Shown here in pieces: positions 29,693 to 40,681 of a stretch of 64,000 bases of DNA. The notes beneath the pieces are model-generated. The model ran no database searches. It worked only from the letters and a program-made list of their open reading frames with translations, and was not told the DNA's origin. How positions within the stretch are numbered: position 1 is the stretch's first letter; each line of letters opens with the position of its first letter. The position numbers and the translations under genes were made by a program. Location: contig JAIFNG010000058.1 in the NCBI GenBank assembly GCA_020047815.1, positions 1-64,000 on the forward strand, given 5' to 3'. The DNA is from Anaerolinea sp. (GTDB lineage Bacteria; Chloroflexota; Anaerolineae; Anaerolineales; Villigracilaceae).

Positions 29693-32266
29693 ATGGTTGC
29701 AAAATCTGCAGACAACAAAGTTAAGAACGGATTGTTGCCCACACTTCCCATGTCGAAGGGATTGCCCAGAGCGACTCTTACCGATAACGCGCGTCAGGTG
29801 TTGGAGAAGCGTTACGTCCGCCGTGGTGACGATGGAAAGCCAGCCGAAAATGTGGAGGAAATGTTTTGGCGTGTGGCATTTCATGTGGCAAAGGTCGAAG
29901 AAGAATGGGGCGCTGACGTTGCCCAACGCACTGTTGAATATTATCACCTGTTGTCCAGCAAGAAGTTTTTCCCGAACTCTCCAACGTTTACAGGAGCTGG
30001 AACTCCGCTTGGCCAGCTTGCTGCGTGTTTTGTTCTTCCCATCGCTGATGATATGGGACGAAAGAGTTCTGGTATTTTCCAAACTCTTCGCGATGCGGCG
30101 CTGATCCAGCAAACGGGAGGTGGGAACGGATTTTCGTTTTCACGCCTGCGTCCCAAAGATTCGATGGTCAAAACTTCGGCAGGACGAGCTACGGGGCCTG
30201 TAGGATTCCTGCGGGTGTACGATCACGCCTTTGGTGAGGTGGCGCAGGGCGGTTCACGACGCGGGGCGAATATGGGCGTGTTGCGTATAGATCATCCCGA
30301 TGTGGAAGAGTTTATCGAGTGTAAGACGAACGAAAATCACATTACAAACTTCAATATCTCTGTTGGTATTACTGATGCGTTCATGCGTGCAGTGAAAAAT
30401 GATGAAGATTGGGAGTTGCGCTTCCCCGATCTGTCTGAAGTGAAAGAACGAAATTTCGATGGTACCCTGGAGCAAGCTGAAGCCGCAGGCATCACCATAA
30501 ACACTTATAAAAAAATTCGTGCTCGAACCCTGTATAACAAGATTGTTAAACAAGCGCATCATAACGGAGAGCCAGGAGTACTGTTTTTGGATGCGGCGAA
30601 TCGGGATAATCCTGTTCCTCATTTGTATCCATTGGAGTCGACAAACCCGTGTGGTGAGCAGTGGTTGGGACCTTATGAAAACTGTTGTCTTGGTTCGGTC
30701 AATCTCAATGAACACTGCGGAGAAAATAACTCGGTCGATTGGGAAGCACTTCGTCAAAGTGTTGTGACTTCCACCCGCTTTCTTGATGATGTGGTGGAAG
30801 CGAATGGGTATGTGCCTGCTGTGCCGCAGTTGAAGGAAGCTGCTCACCGCGCACGTCGCATTGGACTTGGCATCATGGGCCTTGCAGATTTAATGTATCA
30901 TGTGGGTGTGCGTTATGGCTCGAAGGAAGGACAGGAATTCGGCGCGCAGGTCATGGAATTTGTCCGCTACCATGCCATGAAGACCAGTGTTGAACTTGCC
31001 ATCGAGCGCGGACCTTTCCCTTCCATCGAAGGCTCGATCTATGATATGGACGACATGCACTGGACTCCGCCCCAATCCCTGATCAAGTATCAAAATAATT
31101 GGAATAGACCCCAGGTTCAGTGGGATTTGGTGGTGAATGGGATCAGGGAGCATGGAATCCGCAATGCAGCCCAGACAACAGTCGCTCCTACAGGTACCAT
31201 TGCTACAGTTGCAGGTTGTGAAGGTTATGGTTGTGAGCCTGTCTTTGCTTTGGCGTATATTCGTCATGTGAATGATAACGGTAAGGATTTGAAACTCACA
31301 TATGCCAGTCCGCGTTTTGACGAGGCCTTGAAGCGATTGGGATTGGGCGAAGAGAAGCGGCAGGAGATCGTGGAGCAAGTGATGAATGCTGGCACCTGTC
31401 AGAACATTATTGAAATTCCGCAGACGGTGCGTGACACCTTTGTAGTTTCTGGCGATATCACCGCTGAAGAGCATGTGCGCATGCAAAGCGCCCTGCAGGC
31501 CTTTGTTGATAACTCTCTTTCAAAGACTGTTAACTTCCATGAAAATGCCACCGAAGATGACGTTGCAAAAGCTTATATGATGGCATGGGAACTCGGCTGC
31601 AAGGGGATTACCGTGTATGTGACGGGTTCTCGTGACAAAGTGGTTTTGGAGACCAAAGCCACTGCAGAGAAGAAAATACCGATTTATGTAGGGGAGGAGC
31701 GGCGCTCCACCCCTGCCGAGACGGTTACCCCCGCACCCATCCTCTGGCATGGAACAAAAAAGTCGCGCCCCAAAGCGTTGCCGGGTAAAACATACAACAT
31801 CGAGACGCCTGTTGGCAAAGCCTTCATCACCATCAATGAAAACGGAGGTACACAACCTTTTGAAGTTTTCATTAACACTGCCAAGGCAGGCTCTGAAATT
31901 GCCGCTGTTTCCGAGGCGATTGGACGCTTGATTTCTTATATTTTACGAATGGCTTCGCCCGTTGTGCCCCTGGACAGGATGCGCGAGATTATCATCCAAC
32001 TCATAGGCATTGGCGGCGGAAGGTCGTTGGGCTTTGGTCCCAACCGCGTGCGCTCCCTGCCCGATGGCATTGGACAAGTGCTTGACCAATACTTGAACGA
32101 GAAAAATGGAGTTGTTATCGAAGAACAGAAATCCAATGGTAACAGACACGAATCACACCCGCATGCCATAAAAATTGGTGACCTTTGTCCGGAATGCGGT
32201 GAGGCGGCAGTGGTGAATGAGGAAGGTTGCCGCAAGTGCTATGCTTGTGGTTTTTCGGAATGTTAG
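29693..32266 (+). CDS. nrdJ: Adenosylcobalamin-dependent (class II) ribonucleoside-diphosphate reductase
   Basis: [38 protein letters not shown]-terminal [26 protein letters not shown]. Confidence 0.96.
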   Translation: MVAKSADNKVKNGLLPTLPMSKGLPRATLTDNARQVLEKRYVRRGDDGKPAENVEEMFWRVAFHVAKVEEEWGADVAQRTVEYYHLLSSKKFFPNSPTFTGAGTPLGQLAACFVLPIADDMGRKSSGIFQTLRDAALIQQTGGGNGFSFSRLRPKDSMVKTSAGRATGPVGFLRVYDHAFGEVAQGGSRRGANMGVLRIDHPDVEEFIECKTNENHITNFNISVGITDAFMRAVKNDEDWELRFPDLSEVKERNFDGTLEQAEAAGITINTYKKIRARTLYNKIVKQAHHNGEPGVLFLDAANRDNPVPHLYPLESTNPCGEQWLGPYENCCLGSVNLNEHCGENNSVDWEALRQSVVTSTRFLDDVVEANGYVPAVPQLKEAAHRARRIGLGIMGLADLMYHVGVRYGSKEGQEFGAQVMEFVRYHAMKTSVELAIERGPFPSIEGSIYDMDDMHWTPPQSLIKYQNNWNRPQVQWDLVVNGIREHGIRNAAQTTVAPTGTIATVAGCEGYGCEPVFALAYIRHVNDNGKDLKLTYASPRFDEALKRLGLGEEKRQEIVEQVMNAGTCQNIIEIPQTVRDTFVVSGDITAEEHVRMQSALQAFVDNSLSKTVNFHENATEDDVAKAYMMAWELGCKGITVYVTGSRDKVVLETKATAEKKIPIYVGEERRSTPAETVTPAPILWHGTKKSRPKALPGKTYNIETPVGKAFITINENGGTQPFEVFINTAKAGSEIAAVSEAIGRLISYILRMASPVVPLDRMREIIIQLIGIGGGRSLGFGPNRVRSLPDGIGQVLDQYLNEKNGVVIEEQKSNGNRHESHPHAIKIGDLCPECGEAAVVNEEGCRKCYACGFSEC
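31691..31714. repeat. Palindromic in-frame insert in nrdJ linker
   Basis: GGGGAGGAGCGGCGCTCCACCCC hairpin within coding sequence. Confidence 0.6.
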
Positions 32267-32289
32267 CAGGTTTGAAAATTAAAAAAGTT

Positions 32290-32320
32290 GGCGGGCGAGG
32301 AAACTCGCCCGCTTTTTTTA
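32290..32320. terminator. Bidirectional terminator between nrdJ and MFS gene
   Basis: GCGGGCGAGGAAACTCGCCCGCTTTTTTT. Confidence 0.85.
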
Positions 32321-32324
32321 CCTC

Positions 32325-33560
32325 TCAAATTTTGGAGTTCTTAATATATTCTTCAGGTGGTATGACAGAGCGAAATTCTCTGAACAATAAAAGATCATAA
32401 ACGATCTTAAGTCCGCCTGCGAGAAAAAGCGGCGCGTTAAAAAATGCGGGAATGCTGAACATAATACCGGTCAGTGTGGGGGAGAGGGATGCGCCGACAG
32501 AGCGCGCGATGGCAGTTACACCCGAGGCTGCGGATCTTTCGTCGGGTGCCACCACAGCCATCGTGTAGGATTGACGTGTGGGTACATCCATTTGTGAGAT
32601 GCTGAACCTCGCCAATAAAATTCCAATGGCAAGCGGCAGGTTTGGCATCAGTGGCACCAGCATCAACAAAATATTGGATGGAATGTGCGTAAAGACCATG
32701 GTGTTGATCAGGCCAAACCTCGCGGCGAGCGGTGCAGCCAGTAAGGCAGAGATACCCGCCAAAACATTTGCGAAAAAAAAGATACTTCCGAGTACACCCG
32801 ATCCCACACCAAACTTCACATGGAACCAATATGCGATCATGCTCTGCACGATCAAACCGCCTGCGAAAGCATCCAGTGCAAAAAGGGCGCTAAGTTTGAG
32901 AACAACCTTGCGCGAACGATGCAACCCCAGCGCATGTTTTGTTTCGGTAATGTGCATCACTTCGACCGCAGGCGACACGAATAAAAATAAAACCACCAGC
33001 AGGAGTCCGCCAAGCCCATAGCCCATTAACACCAGCCGATATGCTTCCAGTTTTGTCCATCCATTACCTTGCAAAATTTGCGCCAGCCATCCACCGGCGA
33101 GCGCGCCTGTCGCTGTTGCAAATGAGCCGACCATGTTGTACCATGCAAAAATTTTTGTGCGTTTTTCATTGGAGATCAATTCGGTTAACCCCGCCTGTTC
33201 CACTGAAAGAAACGGTCCAATTTCATTTCCGCCCGGGCTGATGACTCCGATGATTGCCGCTGCCATCAGGATAATAATATTATGCGTGATGACGAACACA
33301 CCTCCCGCCCCAACCATGAGCAGGGCGCCGATCAATAGGGTTTTTCTACGCCCAAGCCGGTCTGCGTGAGTGGTGAGCCATAATGTAATGCCTGCGTCGC
33401 CTGCCAGTGTAAACGTAAATAATAAACCAACCATTTGTTCATCGAAACCTGTTTCAGTGAGATACAGCGCCAAAACGACCGAGAGAAATCCATAGCAAAA
33501 CAAACGGATGATGCGCGTGGAAAATAGCAGGGTAATGTCACATTGATGGGATTGATTCAT
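32325..33560 (-). CDS. MFS transporter
   Basis: 12-TM; ADRLGRRKTLLIGALLM. Confidence 0.88.
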   Translation of the reverse strand: MNQSHQCDITLLFSTRIIRLFCYGFLSVVLALYLTETGFDEQMVGLLFTFTLAGDAGITLWLTTHADRLGRRKTLLIGALLMVGAGGVFVITHNIIILMAAAIIGVISPGGNEIGPFLSVEQAGLTELISNEKRTKIFAWYNMVGSFATATGALAGGWLAQILQGNGWTKLEAYRLVLMGYGLGGLLLVVLFLFVSPAVEVMHITETKHALGLHRSRKVVLKLSALFALDAFAGGLIVQSMIAYWFHVKFGVGSGVLGSIFFFANVLAGISALLAAPLAARFGLINTMVFTHIPSNILLMLVPLMPNLPLAIGILLARFSISQMDVPTRQSYTMAVVAPDERSAASGVTAIARSVGASLSPTLTGIMFSIPAFFNAPLFLAGGLKIVYDLLLFREFRSVIPPEEYIKNSKI

Positions 33561-33811
33561 GAAACTCCTTGTAGCATGTCATGGCTTCGTCGTTTTACTC
33601 TTCGTAATGACACTGATGGAACTCTTTTTATTTCTTCGCTGCATCAAAACGGCACAAGACATGGAGAGATATGCCTTGTGCCAATGTCCAACGCATTTTG
33701 GGTATTTACTTTATGCAGATACCAAAGTCGTATTTATGCCAGTTGTCCCAGAAGATATCAATTGCACCGCCATGAATTATGGGTCTTTTTGCTGACATGG
33801 GGTCTTCGCAA

Positions 33812-35224
33812 TTATAGTATTTCACCCATGCCGCGTTTCAGGTACTTCCCGTCGCCGCTCTTGCCCAGCCACTTTTCGCCGTCCACGATCAACTTGCCGC
33901 GCAGGAAAACTTTTTCGGGGTAGCCGGCCAACTCCCAGCCTTCATAGAGGCAGTAATCAGTTCGCTGATGGGAATGTTCCACACCGTACTTTAAGCGTTT
34001 TTCAGGGTCCCAAATTACAATGTCTGCATCGGCGCCGGGGATGAGCGCCCCCTTGCGCGGGTATAAGCCGAAAATTTTCGCTGGGTTTGTGGATGTGTAC
34101 GCTACAAATTGATTTGCCGTGATATTTCCCGTTTGCACGCCATATGTCCAAAGAATGGGCAGACGGTCCTGAATTCCCGGCAAGCCGTTCGGGATTTTGG
34201 TGAAATCGTTTGCGCCGAGTTCCTTACCTGGAATGGCGATTTCCTTACCTTCGTACATGATCGGTTTTGCGCCGTTAAAGAAAAATGGACAATGGTCAGT
34301 ACCGATGGTTTGTAATGTCCCGTCGTGCAACCCCTGCCAAAGCCGTGCATTGTCTTGTTCTGTCCGCATGGGGGGAGAACATATCCACTTTGCGCCGTCG
34401 GGACGATAGTAATCATCCACTGTAAAAAACAGATATGGAGGGCAGGTCTCCCCCATCACTTTCACGCCGCGCTCCCGGGCGTACTTGAGCATATCCACTT
34501 CCCCGCCCATATTCATGTGGACAATGTACACGGGTGCATCTGCCTGCTCAGACATGGCGGCCATACGCAGCGTGGCTTCCACGGCACCCCAGCCCGGGCG
34601 GGTGAGTGCGTGCCATTCGGGGGACGTATGCCCCGCCGCCAGTGCTTCAGGGATCAGTGTTTCGATCACATCCCCATTTTCGCAATGTGCCATCACCAAC
34701 ATGCCATTGTCTTTGGCAATTCTTAAAGCGCGGAAAATGCTGCCATCATCCAACCGTAGCTTTCCGTTATAGGCTGTGAACACTTTTATTGTCTGTATTC
34801 CCATATCCATGAGTGATGGCAGTTCTGCAGCAAGTTTGTCATTGAAGTGATTTAGATTCATGTGGAATGAGTAATCAATCGCAGCCTTGGCGGATTTTTC
34901 CATCCACAGGTCAGCCGAATATTTGAATCCCTGTTCCTCCAGAACAACAAAATCCATGGCGGTGGTGGTGCCGCCGAATGCCGCCGCCTTATGACCCGTG
35001 TAATGGTCATCGGATGAGACTGTACCGAACATCGGCAGATCCAAATGGACGTGTGGGTCAATTCCACCAGGCATGATGAGTTTGCCCGTGGCATCGACCA
35101 CGATGGCGTTTGGGTGGTGTAAATTTTTACCGATCTGAACGATGGTTTCATCTTCAATTAAAATATCTGCTTGAAATGTGTCAGATGCAGTGATGAGAGT
35201 TCCGTTCTTAATTAAAGTTGTCAT
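33812..35224 (-). CDS. hydA: Dihydropyrimidinase/hydantoinase
   Basis: MTTLIKNGTLITASDTFQADILIEDE, PGGIDPHVHLDLPMFGTVSSDDHYTGHKAAAFGGTT; start at the SD-preceded ATG. Confidence 0.92.
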   Translation of the reverse strand: MTTLIKNGTLITASDTFQADILIEDETIVQIGKNLHHPNAIVVDATGKLIMPGGIDPHVHLDLPMFGTVSSDDHYTGHKAAAFGGTTTAMDFVVLEEQGFKYSADLWMEKSAKAAIDYSFHMNLNHFNDKLAAELPSLMDMGIQTIKVFTAYNGKLRLDDGSIFRALRIAKDNGMLVMAHCENGDVIETLIPEALAAGHTSPEWHALTRPGWGAVEATLRMAAMSEQADAPVYIVHMNMGGEVDMLKYARERGVKVMGETCPPYLFFTVDDYYRPDGAKWICSPPMRTEQDNARLWQGLHDGTLQTIGTDHCPFFFNGAKPIMYEGKEIAIPGKELGANDFTKIPNGLPGIQDRLPILWTYGVQTGNITANQFVAYTSTNPAKIFGLYPRKGALIPGADADIVIWDPEKRLKYGVEHSHQRTDYCLYEGWELAGYPEKVFLRGKLIVDGEKWLGKSGDGKYLKRGMGEIL

Positions 35225-35792
35225 TTGATTGCTCCTTCGTATTGAGATCTGCTTGTGTTTCCTTAATTCCAAGTAATGCCATTAACACCTCAGGCGGAAT
35301 ATCAACTTTGGGTAATTCCACTTTATACAATTGTTCGTTCTCCGCCCGTTCGCGTAAACTCTTCCACAATATTTCACGCTCCTCGCCTGCCACCACCAGA
35401 TCGTTCAGTGACCTGGCATTTAGCAAATATTCGCCTGTGGAATATAAAAACGTCAATCGTTTCCATTTATCAGTTTTAATCGGTACGTGCAATTTCTCCA
35501 GTTGGCCCAATTGAACCTTAAAATATTCCTCATGTGCGTGCGGGTGATCCTTTTCATCACGCAGCAAATCGCCGCGTGTGGTCAACTCATGTCCTTTAAC
35601 CTGTGCAATAAATTCGATTTGTCCGCCTCGTTCGCCAAATGCTGAGGGTTGGTAAAAAGCCAGATAGTCCACAGTGACTACTTTCGGAGCCGAACGAAGC
35701 GGAATACGGTACCAACCTAAAAGCCGCGCGATTTCCAAATCCCGGGGCGTTGGCAGCAGGCAGACTAATATCAAATCCGTTGTTTTGAGCAT
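35208..35792 (-). CDS. Hypothetical protein
   Basis: 194 aa, KTTDLILVCLLPTPRDLEIARLLGWYRIPLRSAPKVVTVDYLAFYQP; overlaps hydA start; -10 TATAAT 6 nt upstream of ATG. Confidence 0.7.
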   Translation of the reverse strand: MLKTTDLILVCLLPTPRDLEIARLLGWYRIPLRSAPKVVTVDYLAFYQPSAFGERGGQIEFIAQVKGHELTTRGDLLRDEKDHPHAHEEYFKVQLGQLEKLHVPIKTDKWKRLTFLYSTGEYLLNARSLNDLVVAGEEREILWKSLRERAENEQLYKVELPKVDIPPEVLMALLGIKETQADLNTKEQSNDNFN

Positions 35793-35813
35793 GGCTTTAT
35801 TATAATGTCTGCC
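35793..35813. promoter_or_regulatory. Overlapping divergent -10 elements (self-complementary ATTATAAT)
   Basis: 35799-35806 reads TATAAT on both strands; start codons 6-7 nt away on each side. Confidence 0.65.
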
Positions 35814-36815
35814 ATGCAGCTAATCCCCGTTTATTTGACCTTCTTACTGCTCACTTCCTGCACGGGAAACGCGGTACCGCTTTCCTCGTCTGAGCCTGAA
35901 ATACCTGGAATAACATTTGTTACGCCTGAGCTTTCCCAGTCAATGCCGCAGTCATCGTCAGATTTTCCTGTCATTGGCTGCTTTCCTGACTATTGCGTTT
36001 TGAATCCCGATTGGGCAAAGAACCTGACCGACATTATTTATTTCTCTGCTGAACCTCGTGCCGACGGTTCCTTGGATACATCGCGCCTGCCCGAAGACAA
36101 TTGGCGGCAATGGCATGAATGGAAAACTCGGTACGAGTTGCGTGTTCATGTTTCCATCGGCGGGTGGGAGCACAATGGCGGTTTTGTTGATATGTCCACA
36201 GATTCTGAAACGCGGCGCATCTTTATTGAAAACCTGCTGCAGTGTGCGCTTTACCATGACCTAGACGGCGTGGATTTCGATTGGGAATTCCCGGAAACGG
36301 ACGGGCAGTTTGCAAATTATCTTGCCCTGCTGACTGAAACCTGGGCGGTATTCTCGGAGCGCGGTTTGTTGGTGAGCGTGGCATTGCCTTCCGAATCGAG
36401 TTTTCCGCTGGGCGGGTTTTCCGTTGTAGACCGCGTGCATATCATGTCGTATGACCGCGGCGAAAAACATGCCACCTATGAGCAGGCTGTTTTGGATGTT
36501 CAATTATTTTTGGACGCGGGCATTCCTGCCGATAAGCTGATCCTTGGGCTTCCATTTTATGGGCGCACAATATCGCCGCCATACAAGGATCTCTCTTATG
36601 GCGAGATTACCAGCATGTATTTCCCGGCGCCTGATGTGGATGAAGTAAATGGCTTCTATTTCAACGGGTTGGAAACGATCCAGAAAAAGATATGTTATGG
36701 TATGGAGACGGGGTTGGGCGGGTCTATGGTGTGGGAACTTGCCCAGGACACCACAGATGCCGCTTCTTTGCTTCAAAGAATTTATCAACTTTCCAAAGGA
36801 AACCGTCCATGTTGA
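35814..36815 (+). CDS. Glycoside hydrolase family 18-like lipoprotein
   Basis: DGVDFDWEFPE catalytic motif; MQLIPVYLTFLLLTSC lipobox; start revised from 35805, which lies in the -10. Confidence 0.88.
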   Translation: MQLIPVYLTFLLLTSCTGNAVPLSSSEPEIPGITFVTPELSQSMPQSSSDFPVIGCFPDYCVLNPDWAKNLTDIIYFSAEPRADGSLDTSRLPEDNWRQWHEWKTRYELRVHVSIGGWEHNGGFVDMSTDSETRRIFIENLLQCALYHDLDGVDFDWEFPETDGQFANYLALLTETWAVFSERGLLVSVALPSESSFPLGGFSVVDRVHIMSYDRGEKHATYEQAVLDVQLFLDAGIPADKLILGLPFYGRTISPPYKDLSYGEITSMYFPAPDVDEVNGFYFNGLETIQKKICYGMETGLGGSMVWELAQDTTDAASLLQRIYQLSKGNRPC

Positions 36816-37432
36816 TCCATCATTCACCGTTCGAACGTATCACCGCCTTCACCGATATTTTCATGGGGGCGTTTGCTGTTTACGCAGCTATTTATCTTGC
36901 TCAATTCCCAGGCTTTAAAGCTGCTGTTTGGGCGTGGACGTTTGGCTTGCTGGCATTTTCATCCTTTCTCGGTGCGGTTGCCCATGGCTTTGAAATGAAC
37001 CCAAAGACCAATGGCCGCCTTTGGATTCCTATCAACCTGACTTTGGGATTGGCGCTTGGGTTATTTGTTGTGGCTGCCTTGTTTGATTTGAGCGGCGAAC
37101 TGCCTGCCCGCAAATCACTTCCCATAATGTTGGTTGTTGGCCTTGGTTTCTTCCTGTACACCATCTGGAAGCCTGGTTCTTTTATGACTTTCATTGTCTA
37201 TGAAGCGGTTGCCATGCTTTTTGCGCTCGGCGCGTATACCTATCTATTTTTCACTTCCGCACTTATCGGTACAGGTTGGATACTGATCGGTGTATCTATC
37301 ACCATCCTTGCGGCGGTTGTTCAGGCAACGGGTAAGGCCGGTAGGGGAATTATTGGGCACTTTGATAACAATGGGGTGTTTCACTTGATTCAAATAATTG
37401 GTTTGTTTGCGTTGTTGGTGGGGTTGAAGTAA
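36809..37432 (+). CDS. Hypothetical multi-TM membrane protein
   Basis: MLIHHSPFERITAFTDIFMGAFAVYAAIYLAQF, about 6 TM; overlaps GH18 stop. Confidence 0.75.
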   Translation: MLIHHSPFERITAFTDIFMGAFAVYAAIYLAQFPGFKAAVWAWTFGLLAFSSFLGAVAHGFEMNPKTNGRLWIPINLTLGLALGLFVVAALFDLSGELPARKSLPIMLVVGLGFFLYTIWKPGSFMTFIVYEAVAMLFALGAYTYLFFTSALIGTGWILIGVSITILAAVVQATGKAGRGIIGHFDNNGVFHLIQIIGLFALLVGLK

Positions 37433-37799
37433 ATATGAAGCCCTTCAACTTGAACTGGATCCAGAAAAGCAGGCATAAAAAATCTCTCTTGTGTGAAAAC
37501 CGGAACAGAGCCAGCTTGTTAATCAGGCAGAAAATAGGGTGGCACAGGGTGGAAGTGGAAGTGATATGTCAGATTGTGGAAAAATGTCAGATGTATACGG
37601 TTGTGGCAACACATCTTGCGCCTTGCCCTCCATGTCACGTCATGGAAATTGCTGGGGTAACACGCCCATGGGAAAATTCTATGGATATCTTAAAAAAGAA
37701 TATTTGTGAATTTTCAAGCTAATCCCCCTAAGAAAACAGGGCGTTTCATTGACGAATACATTTTCTTTCACAACCATGAGGGGATACAATTAAAAACAA

Positions 37800-37842
37800 G
37801 ACAGACACCTGGTTTCATAAGGTGTCTGTCCATTGTCTTTTT
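37800..37842. terminator. Hairpin terminator
   Basis: GACAGACACC...GGTGTCTGTC stem with nearby T-rich tracts both sides. Confidence 0.6.
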
Positions 37843-37878
37843 TGGGGCTCAGCTCAAAAAATGATCGGCCCTTTTTTC

Positions 37879-39342
37879 TTAAAGCCCAACTTCCTTGTTG
37901 AACTCGATAATTAATTCGTCAATTTCATCTGCCTGCTTTTGAATATCGGTCCAGTAGGTTTGTTGATACCATTGTTCCTGGATTTCTGCGTAAGTCTTGC
38001 CCTGTTGTTCGACCCAGGTGTAGTACTTAAGGTTGTGAACACGGCGGCGCTCGGCGTAGGTCAACTCAAGCATGTTGTCGGTGGATTGGCCATACAGGTA
38101 GCGGGCGAAATCGCCGGCAGCATCTTTTTCGCTGTATTCTCCAAATTCCTGGTGCATCTCGTGCAGGCGCGAGCGATATAGTTCCATCGAGTCGGTCAGC
38201 ATGGTGATCATCACATCGTTTTCGTCCATCTCATAGTACTTGGCTACTTTGATGCAGGAAAGCACATTCGCGATTCCAGAGAAACCAAGCAGATCGAGGT
38301 TGGAGATGGTGGATTCAGGAACACCTTTTTCTGCAAGATAGGCACGGCCGTTTTCTTCATTGAAAAGACGTGAAATGTTGACGACTGCATTATCGTCAAT
38401 GGCGGTCACAAAATCTGTATTCTTGGTGTTGTGAACCCAGGGTACGTGCTTGTCGCCAATACCTTCGATGCGGTGCGCACCGAAGCCGTTTTCCAATAGG
38501 GTGGGACATTGCAGCGCTTCGCTTGCGATGATCTTGCTTTCGGGGAAGATCTGCTTGAGATAATCACCGCTGGCAATTGTACCGCCTGAACCTGTTGCAG
38601 ATGCAATGGCGCGGAAACGGTCATTGGGTCCCATGACCTGCTTCAAAACTTCCTCCATTGCATGACCTGTTACTTCGTAGTGCCAGAGATAATTGCCAAA
38701 CTCATCAAATTGATTAAAGATCATCAGGTCCTGGCCCGAATTTCGTAATTCCCAGCACTTATCAAAAATTTCTTTTACATTGGATTCTGTGCCAGGTGTC
38801 TTGATCGTTTCACCTGCTACTTTTTCCAGCCATTCGAATCTTTCCTTGGACATGCCCTCGGGCAAAATGGCAATAGACTCGCAAGCTAGCAAGGCTGAGT
38901 CGTATGCGCCACCCCGGCAGTAATTCCCCGTGGAAGGCCATACGGCTTTCTGGGTGGTGGGGTCAAATTGACCTGTCACCAAACGCGGAACCAGACAGGA
39001 AAATGCAGCGCCAACTTTGTGTGCGCCCGTTGGGAACCATTTACCTACAACTGCAATGATGCGTGCCTTGACCCCTGTCAGCGAGGATGGAAGTTCGATG
39101 AAATTCACTCCGCCAAATGTCCCCCCAGAGACGGTGGGTTGATTCTTCCAACTGATGCGGAAGAGGTTACGGGGATGGATATCCCAGAGCCCAATGCCCT
39201 TCAATTCCTCCTTGATTTTGGCGGGAATTTTGGCAGGGTCTTTCATCTGGGCATAAGTGGGTATGATAATATTACGTTCTTTGGCTCGTTGAATGGCGCG
39301 GGCGCGGCGGTCTTTGTGAATTGTGAGGTCAATTGTGGTCAT
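37879..39342 (-). CDS. PLP-dependent beta-family enzyme (cysteine/threonine synthase-like fold, 487 aa)
   Basis: GKWFPTGAHKVGAAFSCLVPRLVTG (PLP Lys region), ATGSGGTIASGDYLKQ. Confidence 0.8.
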   Translation of the reverse strand: MTTIDLTIHKDRRARAIQRAKERNIIIPTYAQMKDPAKIPAKIKEELKGIGLWDIHPRNLFRISWKNQPTVSGGTFGGVNFIELPSSLTGVKARIIAVVGKWFPTGAHKVGAAFSCLVPRLVTGQFDPTTQKAVWPSTGNYCRGGAYDSALLACESIAILPEGMSKERFEWLEKVAGETIKTPGTESNVKEIFDKCWELRNSGQDLMIFNQFDEFGNYLWHYEVTGHAMEEVLKQVMGPNDRFRAIASATGSGGTIASGDYLKQIFPESKIIASEALQCPTLLENGFGAHRIEGIGDKHVPWVHNTKNTDFVTAIDDNAVVNISRLFNEENGRAYLAEKGVPESTISNLDLLGFSGIANVLSCIKVAKYYEMDENDVMITMLTDSMELYRSRLHEMHQEFGEYSEKDAAGDFARYLYGQSTDNMLELTYAERRRVHNLKYYTWVEQQGKTYAEIQEQWYQQTYWTDIQKQADEIDELIIEFNKEVGL

Positions 39343-39502
39343 TGGGGTTCTCCTGATTTTTAATTGTCAGACAACTTTATTATAGCGCAAATATGGAAAA
39401 TTACAAACAATCCCGCAGGCTGATTTCTCAACCCGCGGGATTGTCAATAAAAATCCGGCGGCTTTTACTTGTTCATGTGACTGGTTCCAGATCTCGTGAT
39501 GA

Positions 39503-40654
39503 TTATCCAATTCCCAACATTTTGCTCACAACCGAAAGTAAAATACCACCCGCAATTACGGAACCTAATTGACCGGCGGTATTCGCGCCCATGGCATGCA
39601 TTAAGATGAAGTTATCAGGGTCTTCATCGTTTGCAGTTTTCGCTGCCAGACGTCCCGCCATCGGAAATGCGGAGATACCTGCAGCGCCGATCAGTGGGTT
39701 GATCTTGCCGCCACTTAAGAATGACATAAATTTACCGAACAGCAACCCTGCAACAGTGTCCAATGAAAAAGCGAACAAGCCTAGGATCATGATCTTGCCA
39801 GTGTTCCAATTGAGGAAGGCATCTGCCTCCATGGTGGAGCCAATTGCCAGACCAAGAAACAATGTAGCGATGTTGATGATCTCATTTTCTGCGGCTTTGC
39901 TCAAACGATCCACCACGCCTGACATCTTCAGTAAGTTCCCAAGCATAAGCATGGAGATCAATGGCGTGGCTTCGGGTACGAGAAGACCGACTACCACGGT
40001 CAGAACGATGGGGAAGAAGATCAATGTCTTTTTTGAGATGGGTTTGGGCGCATAGTCCATTCGGATCATGCGCTCTTTTTTTGTAGTCATCAGCCTCATC
40101 AAAGGCGGTTGAATGATGGGGATCAAACTCATGTATGAATATGCGGCAACTGCAATCGGGGCGAGCAGTTCGGGCGCGAGTTTGGATGCGACAAAGATTG
40201 AAGTAGGTCCATCGATGGCTCCAATCACGCCGATGGACGCAGCTTGATTTAACGGAAAGCCCAACGCAATTGCCAGTATCAATGTGCCAAAGATACCGAA
40301 CTGTCCAGCTGCGCCGAGTAAGACCATGCGCGGTTGGGCGAGCAGCGGCGAGAAGTCGATCATCGCACCGACACCGACAAAGATGAGCAGGGGGAATAAT
40401 TCGGTTTTTATTCCTGCGTCATACAAAACCTTTGTCATGCCTTCCGCAGCGGTCATGCCTGCCAGTGGAATATTGGCAAGCAAACAACCAAAGCCAATGG
40501 GCAGCAAAAGCACTGGTTCGATCTCCTTAAAGACCGCGAGATAGATCAATACCAGGGCGGCAAAAATCATCACGCCGTTGCCCAGTTTAAAATGGGTAAA
40601 GCCTTTTAGTAATTCAGGTACTAATGAAGTCAAATCCATAATTTTCCTTAACAC
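39503..40654 (-). CDS. Sodium ion-translocating decarboxylase beta subunit
   Basis: LLLPIGFGCLLANIPLAG, GAIDGPTSIFVASKLAPELLAPIAVAAYSYMSLIPIIQPP, MHAMGANTAGQLGSVIAGG. Confidence 0.95.
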   Translation of the reverse strand: MLRKIMDLTSLVPELLKGFTHFKLGNGVMIFAALVLIYLAVFKEIEPVLLLPIGFGCLLANIPLAGMTAAEGMTKVLYDAGIKTELFPLLIFVGVGAMIDFSPLLAQPRMVLLGAAGQFGIFGTLILAIALGFPLNQAASIGVIGAIDGPTSIFVASKLAPELLAPIAVAAYSYMSLIPIIQPPLMRLMTTKKERMIRMDYAPKPISKKTLIFFPIVLTVVVGLLVPEATPLISMLMLGNLLKMSGVVDRLSKAAENEIINIATLFLGLAIGSTMEADAFLNWNTGKIMILGLFAFSLDTVAGLLFGKFMSFLSGGKINPLIGAAGISAFPMAGRLAAKTANDEDPDNFILMHAMGANTAGQLGSVIAGGILLSVVSKMLGIG

Positions 40655-40678
40655 ATTACGTAAATGCGTAATGTGTAA
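40652..40678. repeat. Intergenic palindrome
   Basis: ACACATTACGTAAATGCGTAATGTGT between decarboxylase genes. Confidence 0.6.
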
Positions 40679-40681
40679 AAA

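Noticed and set aside
37435-37722. 95-aa ORF after the membrane protein gene
   Set aside because: Irregular composition, no motif; probably non-coding
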